Shown here piece by piece: positions 35,118-47,617 of a DNA stretch of 64,000 nucleotides. The position numbers were made by a program, and so were the translations under genes. Every line of letters begins with the position of its first letter. Positions within the stretch are counted from its first letter, which is position 1. The stretch covers positions 4,004,001 through 4,068,000 of the forward strand of contig JAMJFZ010001815.1 of NCBI GenBank assembly GCA_026225945.1. Reading direction: 5' to 3'. The notes under the pieces are model-generated. The model was not told the DNA's origin. It searched no databases and was given only the letters and a program-made list of their open reading frames with translations. Origin of the DNA: Cricetomys ansorgei (taxonomy: Eukaryota > Chordata > Mammalia > Rodentia > Nesomyidae).

Positions 35118-37504
35118 TGAAAGTGCTTTTATTTTTTATAATCATGAATTAGTAGTGAAATTTGTTATTTTTCTGCTTGCATCAATATAACCATGAAACA
35201 TTTATTCATTATCTTATTAAGGTTTTAGATTTTATTCATTGACTCTCAAATGTTGAATCAATTTTGGATGCATTTCATGACTTTATTTACTGGGACCGTA
35301 ATTCTTTTCATACCTTGTTGAGTTGACTTGTCTATGTTTTGTTGAGAATTTTGAATTCTCACACAAACAATATTTGTTTATAGAAACAATATCTTCATCT
35401 TGTTTTACTGCGTAGTTTAACTTTTTATTCTGGATGCTTCACTTTCATTTTATTTTTCTTTAAGGAATGTGGTGATTTGATCTGATAATAATTACTGGTG
35501 GATCTATGCTATTCTCTTGATAAAGATTCTCCTTAGACGCACTTTAGCTGGCTGTTGTGAACCTCTTTACACTGACCTCTGTGCCAGGCTTGTCATTGTC
35601 TTGCAAAGACAAGTTCTGGCAAAGAATCCTGGCAGGTCAATCTATAAAGTCTTCCTACCAAGGCATCTGGCCACATTCCTCCCAGAAACTCTTGGTCCAC
35701 TCACTCATTCACTCTGGTTTGGGGTCCAAAATCCTAGCTACTGTGGGTGCACTAGGCTTTGAGTTCATTCTCTGTTTACTGCAATAGCCTTCACATTATA
35801 GGTTTCTGAATAGTTTTTTTTCATATTTGAAACTGTTCTTACTCTTTAGAGAATGCATCTAGAGCACAAAGTTCAGTTTCTGCAATGTTACCTTTTGAGT
35901 CTTAGCTGAAGAACCACGAGGTTTATTCAAGTGTCCCTGACCTCCTTGCCTTCCTGGCCTTATAGAGTTAGCCAGACATAATGTTTCTTGGCAGACATTC
36001 AGAGTCCCTTTCTGCACCTCATCTCCCTGGTGCACTGTGCTTTCTTTTCCAGAATGTTCAACTCCTCTCACATGGATCTTTGACTCTTTTCAGGGTGTTC
36101 ACCCTGCTCTGCTTGACCTTGACTTGCTCATACTGCAGTTTTCTAAGACACTAGGAAAGGACAAGGAAACTAACAGTCATCTCCTGCTTTTCTCTGGAAA
36201 CGTTTCTATTGCCTCCTCACATTGGGAAGCTGTGTCACCCAGTATCAGAGTTAGATGCTCATGGGACCTATTCAGATATCTACCCTTTGTCATAGTCGGA
36301 ATCAGATGTTTTGGAGTTTCCTTAAAACTATTTCTTGGCATTAAGTCTTGAGTCCTTTGAACTCTGTTTCCTAAGGCTAAGTTCAAAATGTCTTTTTTAA
36401 AACCAAAGCCTAACCACATTCATAAATGTTTAAGAAGGGTTGATCTTGTCACCTTCTTTCTCTGCATTGTATTGCTGATTTAATCAGAGCAGTTTCCTTT
36501 TCTTTAGAAGTAGTCAATGAAATGATCAATTTGATAGAACCATGTGCAGTTATATATGTAACTCTGTCTAAGAAGGAGTCATAATAAAATCCTGGAGTTC
36601 CTTTAAAATATAAAGCATTTGTCTAGCAACAGAAAAACAAGTCAGGAAATCATTTCACAGAGATACAGCGCTGGGCCAATGGGCAATGTTATAACCTAAA
36701 TATGACTTATGTGTTTATAGCTGTTTTATACTGTGTTCATGTACATATAATTTTAGGGTCTTATGTGAGATAACAGTTAAACCTTTTATCAGTATTAGTA
36801 AAGAAGCTTTGAGAGCAGAATACCAATGAATCCAGGTGACAAGGTCAAACCTCTGCTATATGACATCACAATGTGGCTGTATTCATACTGTCTTCCCTTG
36901 AGCTTTATTCCAGATGTGTGACAAAACAAGCCTCTCCATGACACAGAAAATTGCAGGGTATGATGACAGCTGTATTTTATGTTCTTCAAGAGCCCTGGGT
37001 GAAGAGCTCGCAACTTTATCCACAATAAAACTGGAAAGGAAGCTCCTGACCTGCTCAGACAATGCAAACTTGTTTCTGGAACTATACATAAGCCTTCACT
37101 ATTTTGACAATAATTAAAAAATAGCACATAGGTGTATAGGTGTATAATTAATAAAGATACTATGTGTTTACTGTGTTTACCTATCAACATAATTGTAAGT
37201 TTATTCCAAAGGAAACTGGCCTGTGAAAAGATACCCAAGGAGTGGTACACAAGAAGGTTAGAGTAAAGGGGAAATTCTGTCTTTACTGACTCTGCTCTGG
37301 CTACAAGGGTCATTGAACTTCAGTTTATTTCTTGTTTAGCACTTTGACTCCGCTCTTTGAAGAGCACAATTGGGAGATCCACTTTTCTAGACTCAGTAAG
37401 ATCACCCCGATGATGGATCAACCACTGTTCCAGGCTGTAATTTCCCCATTTTTTTAAATGGAAAAGTAAATCTATGCATGATGGTTATGAATATATTATA
37501 GTTT
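35118..37504. other. Unique, gene-free stretch
   Basis: No repeat recognised. This stretch contains the longest open frame of the window (172 codons, minus strand, 36795-37313), a hydrophobic sequence with no recognisable domain. An antisense frame of 67 codons overlaps it. I treat both as chance. Confidence 0.4.
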
Positions 37505-37523
37505 GTGTGTATTTTTACATGCA

Positions 37524-37555
<32 letters not shown>

Positions 37556-37590
37556 TGTGTGTACGCATGTGTGTACATGTGTGTTTATGT
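37505..37590 (+). repeat. Interrupted (TG)n microsatellite
   Basis: TG repeats with TATG, TACG and TACATG interruptions, probably the tail of the adjoining antisense B4. Confidence 0.9.
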
Positions 37591-37860
37591 TAGAAGTCAG
37601 CCTTTGGTTGCTCCTTACGTATTGCCCTTCTTTTATTTCTTCAAGGCAATGTGTGTTACTGAGACCTGGAGCTCAATGAGTAGGCCAGGCTGTTTGGCCA
37701 GCAAAACTCATTGAACCAGCCTTTCCCTGTATGCTCAGCAATGGGACTCTGAATACACACAACCTAGTTTGCCTTATTTGAGTGATTTCTGGGGATTGAG
37801 CTCAGATCTTTATAATTATACAACACAGGCATTATCAACTGAATTATCAATGAATCTCAC
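37591..37860 (-). mobile_element. B4-type SINE, decayed
   Basis: Antisense composite SINE: 'gagacctggagctcaatgag', 'taggccaggctgtttggcca', 'ttctggggattgagctcaga' and 'tatcaactgaattatcaatg', which correspond to the B1-like and ID-like halves in order. Confidence 0.65.
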
Positions 37861-38040
37861 ACAGTATAATGTTTAAATAAAATTTTTAGTGAAAATTCTG
37901 TGTCTAAATAGCTTTTCGCTTTGGTAAATGGTAAGTCAATGAGGGAAGTTTTATCGCAGATGGTCACTAACTCTCAGGTAGTAGGAAAAAGAAGAGTAAA
38001 TATGCCACAGAAGGTGAAGCCACTAGCATCTGTTCTGATT
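37861..38040. other. Short unique spacer
   Basis: No feature recognised between the B4-type SINE and the L2 fragment. Confidence 0.4.
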
Positions 38041-38360
38041 CCTCTCAGGGCCTTGGTGTTTGTTTGCTTTTCCTTTGCTTGTGATGTGTCCTCTCCCTTT
38101 CTTGTCATCCTTGAGAGCTGAGCTCAAATGTCACTTCTGCAAGAAAGTCTTTCTGGCCAGTCCCTTCAACAACATGCTTCTTTGCCAAAATGGTTGACAA
38201 CTTCTATTCCTAACTTCATGTTGTCATGTGATTGTAAACCATTGTGAAACATAGCTCCTCATGACTCTGTAGGTTTGTGACAACATAGGCCATGGTTTTC
38301 TATTTATCCTTGAGACCTCATGTGATGTCTAATGCACAGCATCCCCAAGAAGATCAAAGC
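38041..38360 (+). mobile_element. L2 LINE 3' fragment
   Basis: 'cctttgcttgtgatgtgtcc', 'tgagctcaaatgtcacttct' and 'gcaagaaagtctttctggcc' match the L2 3' region in order (cysteine/proline-rich coding end then UTR). Downstream text up to 'ctaatgcacagcatcccc' fits the L2 3' UTR. Mammal-wide age. Confidence 0.6.
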
Positions 38361-38565
38361 ATTGCTAAGGTAACAGATGCTTTTCAAGGAAATAACTTTT
38401 GCATACCTTTTTCATACAATTAATTGGACCTTTATTTGTTTTACTTTTGACTCCCATATTTTTACTTTTTACCTTCTTTCCATTTCCAGGCATTGATATA
38501 ATACTCTCAATGGATTTTCTCAAGGGGTAGAGGTTGAGGACATCTTCAAAGAGAGATTTTACTCA

Positions 38566-38760
38566 GTAGGCAGTGGATGTGCAGGCCTATAATCCTACCT
38601 AGCACTTTGGAGGCTGAGGCAGGAGGACTGCAGGTTCAAGGCTAGCTTGAAGCTACCTCCAAGATTGGGTCTCAGTAAACCAAGGACTGGGAACATAGCT
38701 CACCTTCACAACATTTGCCCTATATGCCCAAGGCCCTGAATTTGATCACAGCACCAACAA
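38566..38760 (+). mobile_element. B4 SINE
   Basis: Composite SINE in sense orientation. The left B1-like half is 'cagtggatgtgcaggcctat', 'cactttggaggctgaggcag' and 'ggttcaaggctagcttgaag'. The right ID-like half is 'gactgggaacatagctcacc' and 'caaggccctgaatttgatca'. Confidence 0.8.
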
Positions 38761-39109
38761 GTGTCTTTTATGAAGGCAGGAAAATGTTGATTCATCCCAA
38801 CCTAAAATGTTACAATAGAAAACCCCAAGAACTAGAATATAAGAGCCCGAATTCAGAATCACATACTGCAGCATCTTTAGCCACGTGTGGCCATAGTGGA
38901 GGACTGCATCTTTAGAAGTAATAAATCAACAAGCGGCAGAAAGAAAATGCAATGCTGTAAAGTGAACCGCTGTATTCTCACTGGCTTATAAGAGGAAGCC
39001 CTTTAATGAGTGTGGAGTGCCGCAGTGTAAGTACATGCTAAGCCTGTCCACACTAAGAAAATGGCCGTGAATGATCTGACTTCAAGTAAGCCTGCTGAGG
39101 TCCTTTAAG
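38761..39109. other. Unique spacer
   Basis: No gene or repeat recognised. Confidence 0.4.
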
Positions 39110-40200
39110 AAAATCTCTTTTGCATTTTTTTATTTAATTCATTGCACACTTCAGCTTCAAAATTTCTAGTCTGTTCTTTCTTTGGATTTTGCATCTTCTT
39201 GGGGAGCTTTTCATTTTGCCCTTGCACCATATTTCTTTGTGATATTATTAAGCTGTTTACCTGAGTTTGGTTTGTTGATCTTCAAATAATTCTTTCACGT
39301 TCTCTGGCCATCAATTCATGGATGTCCTGTTTTGTGGGCTTGGTTGCCAGTGTTTAGTATTCTCTTTGCTGTTGTCATGCTTTCTCAGTATGTTTTGTCA
39401 TTTGTCTATCTCTGGGAAGGTATCTATATATTTCAAGATACAATTTCTTCTTTGAGAGTTTATAGACTAGCTTAGGTAAGGAGGGTCCTTTACCACAGCT
39501 CTAGGTCTAAGAAGAGACTGTCTCACTGGCTGGGGCATTTAGAGTTCATGGCACATCAAATGCAAAAGGTAAGGCCTGTGGTATTCTCCAGGATCTTCTA
39601 CATGGACCAGGAAGGCAGAAGTGGGGACCAGAGCTGGTGATGTGCACTTACTCAGCTACAGGGTGGCTGTAGGCACATGCATGGTGACTTAGTCCCACGT
39701 GCAGAGTTTGGTAGGACAATCTTACCATGCATAGAATTGGGATCTGGGATGGACTGTCAGAGCGCCTGCTGCTCTGTGGGCTGTCAGCATCATACTCATG
39801 GCTACAGGAGCTAGCTGAGATCCAGTGACGGGATAGGATCAGCTCTGTGTGAGATGGTTACTGAGGGACGGAGATTATTATGCTTGTTTATGTAGCTTCA
39901 GCAATGAGCTGTGTTTCAAGTGTAATGATAGGGATAAGGTTGCTGCTAAAGGCAAAATCTTTAGTAGTTCTGGGGAGGCGGTATGATCGGTTGTGATGGC
40001 TCATGTACCTGAAGACCACAGATGTACCTGCCAGCCTTTTGGTGGTGAAAGCAGCAAGGGGCCCTCTGTAGTTATGCTGGCTATTCATTTCTCCAATAGC
40101 AGGAGCTGCTTGAATCCTGGGTCCATGGCTGGGAACACTGCAGGGTCCATGTTGTGAGAGCTTATTGTAGCCACAAAGTTTTTGAGGTCCTTGGTAGAGA
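39110..40200 (-). mobile_element. Ancient L1/HAL1-like 5' region
   Basis: The T-rich part (39120-39460) reads like antisense old L1 or HAL1: 'gtctgttctttctttggatt', 'gcttttcattttgcccttgc', 'gatgtcctgttttgtgggc' and 'tgctgttgtcatgctttctc'. It is followed by a more GC-rich part (39480-40150) in the place of the 5' UTR. No open frame survives. The outer boundary is approximate. Confidence 0.45.
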
Positions 40201-41559
40201 ATTCTATTCTAGTTTTGTGCAGAGCAGATATATTTTCCTTTATTTATTTATGATTTTTTTCTTTGTTTTCAACATGTTACACATTGAAGTGTTTGTTGTG
40301 AACACCTACCGAATTCATCTCTCTTCATTCATCTTTCTTCCTGGTGGTTGCCACCTGCCACAGCTACACTGTGCTTTTGGTGATACGTGTGGATTATAAC
40401 TTGGCTCATCACTTGGGCAGTTCATTGAAATGCCAAGAAAGCAGTATTCTCACTCTATTTATCATTCTCTTGTAAGAGGATGCTGATGAGACAGTATTGG
40501 CTACTGGCAGGATGGTACATACTAAATGAAGTTGTTATTATTTTCCACTGACCACAATTCTTCTTGGATTTCTTGTTCCTATATGGCCTCTTTATTCTAT
40601 CCAGAGTGATTGTCCTTCATGGGCAACTGGAAATTTGTTCTTCTTTGAGGAGGAGGGAAAGATGAAGTATCTTAAGAGACAGGTTTCTAACACTTTGGTT
40701 TTTATCACACTGGTAGGTAGACACTTTAACTAAATGAGGTGTCCATACCCTTCACACAGTTTCACCTCTGGATCTCACAGGCAAGCATTATAGAATGAGC
40801 GACCCATATCTTTTAAGTTCATATCATTTTTCATGCACCTCTCTTCACTTATATAAAAATCTTATACAAAAGGTAAGATTTATACTTTAAGCACTAGGGA
40901 ACATAAACATCAAAAATTCTATTAGTAATTTAACAATGTCTTCCTCACCTTAGTGTAATATCAACTATGAAGATGTAATCCTTACAAAGATAGAAGAGTT
41001 ACTTTTGGTGGTCAGGGAGGTATACATTTTATGGCTAATTCTGGGTCACTTGAGGATATTGTTTGTGTCACTCAATCTTTTCAGAAATCCCATTTGGGGG
41101 GATTGATATACTTTTCTTCGGTTTACTTATGATATATTCCTTTATTTTCAACTCACATATAAAAACATAAAATTACACATAGTACTGATGTAGTACATAA
41201 TGTTTGATACATGTATATATTGAATAAGTTAAGCTTTTATTATGAGGATGCTGTAGCATGAACCAGTGGCTTTAATGGGGGGACCTTATCCACAAAACTT
41301 CTAGAGGACTGTAGACATTGCTGAAAACACATCAGTAAATCATACTTGTTTTTTAAAAATAATTGGTTCAGACATGTGGCCAATGTACTATAGTTTTTTT
41401 TTAATAGAAATCTTTATTTCAATGTTTATTTTTTATTTAAAAGTTAAAAATATACTCATTTTATAATTGTACTATGTATACTGAAACATTTAGGAGAAGA
41501 CACCAAATTCCCAAAGAATTTTCAACTCACAATGTTCAATATCTCTTGTTATTAACATC
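40201..41559. other. Gene-free stretch, possible L1 antisense from about 41150
   Basis: No gene. 'gatacatgtatatattgaa' near 41208 and A/T-rich sequence from 41390 may be the outer part of the antisense L1 that becomes clear at 41560. Confidence 0.4.
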
Positions 41560-42035
41560 TGTCATTGATCTTGTACAGTTCTCTGGGTTTTCACAAGTGT
41601 GCAGTGTTATCCTGTCATTACACTGACACAGAACATTTCCATTGTGACCCACTTATTTATTCTGCCTCCCCATGGAGCTCTGACAATCCACCATTTCTTA
41701 ATAGCTCTATGGTGTTCCCTTTCCAGAATCCCGAGATTGGGATTACACAATACTCCATCTTTCAGGTTGACTCCTTCTACTGAATAATGTAGGGTCAGTA
41801 CACGTCATCATTTCATGACTTACTTTTAACACTTAAAGAATAATATAGCGGATACAGATATTCTATTGCATATCCATTCACTTTCTCTAGGCCTACTTGG
41901 TGTTTTCCAACTTTCAAAAATTATGAATAAAATTTGAACACACACTCACATGAAGGTTTTCTGTGAACTTTGGTATTTGGAAAGAGATTCCTAGGTCATT
42001 TGGCAGGATTACATTTTATAAGAAATTTCCAAAAT
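41560..42035 (-). mobile_element. Ancient L1 3' end (L1M type)
   Basis: Antisense L1. In order: 'tacagttctctgggttttca', 'acagaacatttccattgtga', 'ttccctttccagaatcccga', 'gcatatccattcactttctc', 'ttatgaataaaatttgaaca', 'cacatgaaggttttctgtga' and 'cctaggtcatttggcaggat'. The frames are closed. An imperfect counterpart, in opposite orientation, lies at 23330-23970. Confidence 0.75.
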
Positions 42036-44384
42036 GATCACAGTAATTATTAATTCTTAATAATTAAGAATTATTTCTGAGTGTGATGGTTAGAAGAGCC
42101 AAATGATGCTGAGAAGTCATCATATGTATTCATTTTCTTGGGAAAATGCTTGTTTGTTCTTACAAACAGCAAACTCAATGTTTTAGCAGAAGATGTTGTA
42201 TTAGTCAGTGCTTTCTTATAAAACATGGAAGCTCCTCAAATATCAAGCAATAATCATATGATAGCCTCTCAAGCAATAAAGGCATTTGAAGATGAACAAC
42301 CTATTTATGATTTGCAAATTCACTTGAGTGGCTTACACATGACCTTTCTGTCCATATGTGTGCTAGTGCCCAGTTCCTGTTAGTACATCAGGACAGGAAA
42401 TGTGTTACTGTGTTACCTTGGCCTCTGAGAGGAAAGAAATACAAGCTCAGAGGAGGGAGCACCAGCAAGGCCAATCTATAGCCTTGGTTTCCCAGCTTGC
42501 TGCGTTTAATGTCAAGATAATAAAATGAGATTGTGACTAGAAGTATTAAAGTTTAATTTGGACATCTTGCCTGCTTGACGAAAGTGTGACACATTTGAGT
42601 AGGTTTCTCTAGAAACGAAATCACTTTACTTTCTTGAGTTCTTAAGAATGAGGTTAAACTGTTCTGGCAGTGTTTAAATTCTGATTCAGTCTCAAAGCAA
42701 ACCAAACAAGGTCACTTTCTGCCTTGTGATTCTTTTAAAACACCTTGCATATTTGAATGCCACTCCTGCTCACTGTATTTAAATGCAATTAATAACTTCT
42801 TCACTATCATAAGGATTATTCAAAAATGCTAGGATAAACAGGAAGAAAACAGGATTGCTGATCAGTGACTTCATTCCCGTGAAACACCTGACATGGTTTA
42901 TCCTTGTGGCATACAGAAGACACTTGAAGTACTTCTGACTGACTACTCTAAAAAACAAAGAAGAAAAGCCACTAGATAAGAACGTCCTATAAATATATAT
43001 AAAAAAAAAAAGTAGATCAATTTCCACAGGAATGTTTAAAAAGGAGCCAATCACTATGGATGATTTAATATATGAGATTATACCAAAGACTGCATGTTTC
43101 TTGAATGAGAGGTGAGAGAAGTGAATCAACTATCATCAGAAAATAAAAAAGCATCTTTCCCTTTTATGACAACTATTTTCTCTTCTATAGAGATAATTAA
43201 ATTAAATGTAGCTTAAGAGACAGTGTGAGTCAGAGAAAGAGACAGTGATTTCACAGGGCAGAAGTTACTGAGATGTGTCTGCTGAAGCCACACTCTCTAC
43301 ACAGTGCTAATTTGCACTCTATTATGACTGCTTAGATGACCTAGAATTGATACGCCTGTGAAAACAGACCAGCCTCTGTTAGGGCTGAGGCCACCTCCTG
43401 AGTTCTTCCAGTAAATGAAAGGTGATTGGAGCAATTGTGTAATTTTAGCTAGCTTCTCCTTCGAACACCTTTTATTTTTATCTTTTAAGAAATTTTTTTT
43501 AATTTTTTAAAAGAGATGATGGTAGAAGATTAAAATAGCCATAATATCACAAATTTCACACAGTAAGATCTCTGACTAGTTTAAAACACATTTGTTTAAA
43601 CTTTTTTAATATGTGAAAGGCAACTAAAAATCTTACAAACCATGTACAGACACATTTTCAAATATCTTACAAATAAATAATATAGTTCTTGCACCCAAGA
43701 TCTTGAATAAAAGCACACATGCACTAGCACAAACACACATACACAGAAGAAAAAAATAAGCAAGGAAATTCTTTCCTATAGTTGGCTTCATGAATACAAC
43801 TACCTTCCTGTCCCAGGAGCTGCCTCTGGCCAAGTACAACATCGGGGTCCACCAGGAAACTGCTGGCTAAACAGAAAGTGCAATGAGCCTGTGCTTCAGC
43901 ATGAAGTCCCCTGTGTCAAAATTGTTGTCAAATATTTCTTATTTAGGATGGTCTCAGGACTGGTTGTTATACAAGTGACAAGCGACTAGAGAAAACATTG
44001 ACATAGGTAAGCCATGCAGACCTGAATACAGCTTCTTAGATCTAAGGGAACATGTGTGTTCTTCAGGGAAATGGGGAATTACATTTTTTAAGCAGTGTGA
44101 ATTTATAATGATGGGTCCTGAAACTAGGTGTGTATATGTTGGGGGGGGGGTTAAGTTTTCTTTTCACCTACAAACTAATTCTTGAGAAATGTATGACTGG
44201 GGACATCATCACAGCAATTGATAGACATTTTTACAATTACTAATATAAAATAGTAGTCATGAAGAAATATTTGTTAATGTTTATTTATATTTTTTCTAAA
44301 CTTGTTGTGAATGCTTCTTTTTATAAGGATTTCAAATGTGTTAAGAAACTATATCCAATAATAGTTAAGAATCCTAAATATACT
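42036..44384. other. Unique, gene-free stretch
   Basis: No repeat recognised over 2.3 kb apart from a 23-base palindrome at 42051-42073 and a G10 run at about 44140. A 116-codon minus-strand frame (42779-43129) has no family features. Confidence 0.45.
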
Positions 44385-45071
44385 GGTGCCTGTGAGATGT
44401 CCTGATGCTTACAGGATGTCTGGGTACCTGTGGGAACTCAGATGTCTGTGGGAGGTCTTGGTGTCTGTAGAAGGCATGAGTGACTGCTGGAGGACTGATT
44501 GCTTGTGTGATGTCCTTGTGCCTATAGGATGTCCAGGTGCCTGTGGGGTAGCTGGTGACTGTGAGATGTCATGGTGTCTGTGGGATGTCCAGGCACCTGA
44601 GGGAGGGCCAGGTACCTGATGGATGTCTGTCTATCTGCAGTATGTCCTGGAGCCTGTGGGTGGCCCTGATGTCTGAGGGATGTCCAAGTGCTTGCAGGAT
44701 GACCAGATGCCCATGGTTGCCTATGGAAAGAGTCGGTGCCTATGTGATGATGTCTGGGTGTCTGCACATTTGCTGGGTGCTTGTATGATGCCTGGGTATC
44801 TTCAGGATTGCCTGTGATAGGTCCTGATGTCTGCAAAAGGTCATGGTCCCTGGATGTCTGGGTGCTTGTGGGATGTCTGGGTTGCTGCAGACTATCCAGG
44901 TACTTGAGGGAGGTACTAATGTATGTGGGAAGTCATGATGACTGCTGGAGATCAGGTGCCTATGTAAGGTCTTGGTCCCTGGAGGATGATGCTTGTGGAA
45001 GGTCTGTGTCCCTGTAGGATGTCAGTGGGTCTGTGGGATGCTAGATGCTTAGAAGATACCAGGGAGTCTGC
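44385..45071 (+). repeat. Diverged minisatellite, 19-bp unit, about 36 copies
   Basis: The unit is of the form GCCTGTGGGATGTCCAGGT. Clear examples are at 44520-44538, 44576-44594 and 44671-44689, and the 95 bases between the last two are exactly five units. Most units keep a central GGATGTC core and vary at the ends; a few are 18 or 20 bases. The plus strand is G/T-rich and nearly CpG-free. Open frames of 77-104 codons on both strands (44386-45228 and 44522-44836) arise because the unit rarely makes stops, and are not genes. Confidence 0.9.
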
Positions 45072-45261
45072 TCAATCACCAAGTTTGGGCAGTGAGGCCC
45101 AACTTCAGTTTGAATTCTGTCATGCTTCATCTCAGGCTAGTATGGTCAAAGTATACAATCTGAATACCCTTCTGCCTCCAAATTCCATGGTGAAGCCTGC
45201 CATCCATGTTCTTGCCACACAAACTTGACTTAATTTTGTTTTAGTTTTGTTTTCTTTCTCT
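45072..45261. other. Short unclassified spacer
   Basis: No feature recognised. Confidence 0.35.
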
Positions 45262-45368
45262 GTTTGAGGGCACAGGGGTAGGAGGTTGAAATAGGGAAGA
45301 ATGGGAAGATGGTATTATCAAGATATATTGTATGAAACTCAAATTATTAATAAAAATAGTATTAAAAA
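45262..45368 (+). mobile_element. Possible L1 3' UTR end
   Basis: G/A-rich 'cacaggggtaggaggttgaa' and 'aagaatgggaagatggtat', then 'attaataaaaatagtattaa' before an A-rich end. This resembles the 3' terminus of old rodent L1, but the match is short. Confidence 0.3.
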
Positions 45369-45977
45369 AGAACACTAAATATATAAAAAATGTAGAGACT
45401 TGAGTGGTATGTAGTAACTACCTATATCAAATAAATGTTAATATAAAATGAACACTGTATTTCTTAAAGGGTTGGAATATAAATTATATCAAAATAAAAC
45501 TTCAACAAAGTTTCTTTTTTTTTTTTATAGCCTAAAATCCCAAGTCCAGGAAAGATGGTAAAATTAAAAAACATAGACACCTTTCAATGAGAAAGACATT
45601 TAACCACAGAAGAAGAAATTTCCAAAAACCTTAAAATAGTATGAACTGGAGTCAGTGGGTGGAAAATTCTATTAGTGGTTTGTTTCAGTTAAAAATCCTG
45701 GTATGTGGGGACCAGAACGTCTTAGCTTACTGGTCTGTTTTGCAAATGGAAATGCCAGAGGTCTTCCACTATCACATACTAGAAGAAAGTTGTTGAGTAA
45801 TTGAATGAATTTAAACACAAAGCTACTTACCAAAGAATTGCAGGCTGCCCATATGAAAATATGGTCAGGATCTGAACTCAGCAAGGAGAAAAATCAATAT
45901 GTTCCTGACTGGTGGTCCTTTTCTCCTAAGAAATATCTTTCATGTCACAAATTTCTATGTCATTTCTTCTGTCTTTT
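45369..45977. other. Unique AT-rich stretch
   Basis: No gene or repeat recognised. A T13 run occurs near 45512. Confidence 0.4.
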
Positions 45978-46050
45978 GCCAGGGCAGGCCTTGAGTTCAA
46001 GACCCCCTACCTCTGAGGGCTGGTATTACAGATATATGCCACTATGCCTG
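45978..46050 (-). mobile_element. B1 SINE fragment
   Basis: Antisense: 'agggcaggccttgagttcaa', 'ctctgagggctggtattaca' and 'gatatatgccactatgcctg'. The 5' and 3' ends are missing. Confidence 0.7.
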
Positions 46051-46570
46051 TTCTATGCTATCCATAAATCACACTACGAGATTTTCTTATTGTTGACTTT
46101 TGACTATTTGAACCTGTGTCATCCTGCATGTGTCTTAGTCATACTGGACTATGAGTGATTTGAACTTTTTACTGATAGCAATTCTAAGTCACAAAAGCTA
46201 ACAGGAAGGAAGTGCCAGGCTGGTACACTGAAAACACTTTAGTGGGAGAATGTCAGTCAAGTCAGTCTACACAAATGACTATTACCCTCTTCAAGTTCAT
46301 CTTGGAAAGAAGCTGAAAATTTGATGCTTGCCTCAAAACAGACAACAATCACTTATTTATTCTTTCAGTAATACTACTCAGTAGACATAAATGTTGGGAA
46401 CTGAAGACCAAGTTGCATTTCTCAGTGGAGTCCCACCAAATGGGCTGGATGAATTAAGTGGCAAATGTCCATTAAGAAAATGATTCCAGTCACCAGCACT
46501 TGGCTGTCCCGGCCCCACTCCAGACTGCAAGTACTATTGTAGTCTCCACACACATTGGATCCCCTCACAG
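46051..46570. other. Unique, gene-free stretch
   Basis: No gene or repeat recognised. Confidence 0.4.
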
Positions 46571-46710
46571 CCCCTCTGCCTTTGAGGTTGTTTTCACCTC
46601 TCAGCTGAAAAGTCTTCCAACTTGTTTTCTAATTATCCAAATCCTTCATAATCCCGCTACCAAAATTAGGTCACACTTTCTCCACAAAACCCTCCTATTT
46701 ACTTCTTTGT
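46571..46710 (+). mobile_element. L2-like fragment
   Basis: 'cccctctgcctttgaggttg', 'tatccaaatccttcataatc' and 'cacactttctccacaaaacc' resemble the L2 3' coding region in order. Weakly supported. Confidence 0.45.
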
Positions 46711-47191
46711 TATCTCAATTCCTTTAGGACAGATAGCAAGCTCTCCTCATCCTGCTTAGCAATGAGGACTCAGGGTCTGCAATCTGCTCTGAGTATGGGA
46801 TGACATAGCTTTCTCCTCCCCAGGCCAGGGTCTCTCTCTCCTTCTCCCTCTACTCTCTTGTGTCCTGACCTCCTCCTTCCCCTTCGTGACCTTCTTGCCC
46901 TTCCTCACAGAGACATCCATGGAACCTTTCAAAATAAGAATTGGAAGATTGGCCCTCCAGATAGCAAGTCTGCAAGTACAGGAAAAAAAAAAAAAAAAAA
47001 GCAAAACATCCCCAAGCCCATACAAGCTACCCAGTTATTCACAGTGTGGACCTCATTGTATATTTCTCCTTAAAAATTTTAATGCTAATTATCATTCCTG
47101 TTTGTTTTAAATGCTATGCCCTCAGATCTTCACTTGATAATATTTGCTTCTAAGTAATTTGGCAAAGTAACAACCAGGTACATTTATATTT
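46711..47191. other. Unique stretch with an A18 run
   Basis: A C/T-rich part at 46810-46910 and an uninterrupted run of about 18 A at 46982-46999. No retrocopy upstream of the A run is recognisable. Confidence 0.4.
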
Positions 47192-47260
47192 CTGAAACCA
47201 AACCCAGGGCCTTATCCTCACTGGGAAGGAATTCTACCACTGAGTCAAAGCCCCAACCCC
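47192..47260 (-). mobile_element. ID SINE
   Basis: Antisense ID core: 'gaaaccaaacccagggcctt', 'aggaattctaccactgagtc' and 'aaagccccaacccc'. Box A and box B sides are recognisable. Confidence 0.75.
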
Positions 47261-47580
47261 ATAAACAGATGCTTATTAAAGAGTCCTGTGTATATTAGCT
47301 TTTGTAATACATGAGACAGGAGGTTAAGATGAACTCATGGTCGGTAAGAAATTTCTGTAGTTCCTCATTTACTAAACAGAAGGTCAGGGTGATGCCCAGA
47401 ACCATAATGAGCTGTTCTCCCTGACTCAAACCCACAGAGGCCTCATGCTTGTCCCTTGTGAGTGAAGCCCCTTTTCTTAATCCTCCTTTGCTGTTCTCTA
47501 CTGATGTCTATTTTTTTTTTTATGATCTGTACCTGTCTGAATCCCTTAACTGTTAAATCACCCTTCTCTGGGTATATGCT
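47261..47580. other. Unique spacer
   Basis: No feature recognised. Confidence 0.4.
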
Positions 47581-47617
47581 TGTTAGTTAGCTGGGGTTTA
47601 TTTTTTGGACACAGTAG

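Noticed and set aside
36795..37313. Longest open frame (172 codons, minus strand)
   Set aside because: No recognisable domain and no codon-like pattern by eye. An antisense frame overlaps it, and frames of this size are expected occasionally in 64 kb of six-frame noise.
42779..43129. 116-codon minus-strand frame
   Set aside because: Hydrophobic, AT-driven composition, and no domain recognised.
44385..45071. CRISPR-like array of repeats
   Set aside because: Units adjoin without spacers and drift continuously, and the host is a mammal. It is a minisatellite.
44386..45228. Several overlapping frames of 77-104 codons
   Set aside because: They are translations of the 19-bp minisatellite, open on both strands because the unit seldom makes stop codons.
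45805..46158. 117-codon frame, plus strand
   Set aside because: Its central part is an antisense B1 fragment and the rest has no family features.
46982..46999. Poly(A) tail of a processed pseudogene
   Set aside because: No upstream coding-like sequence, no AATAAA at the right distance and no flanking duplication. Treated as a simple A run.
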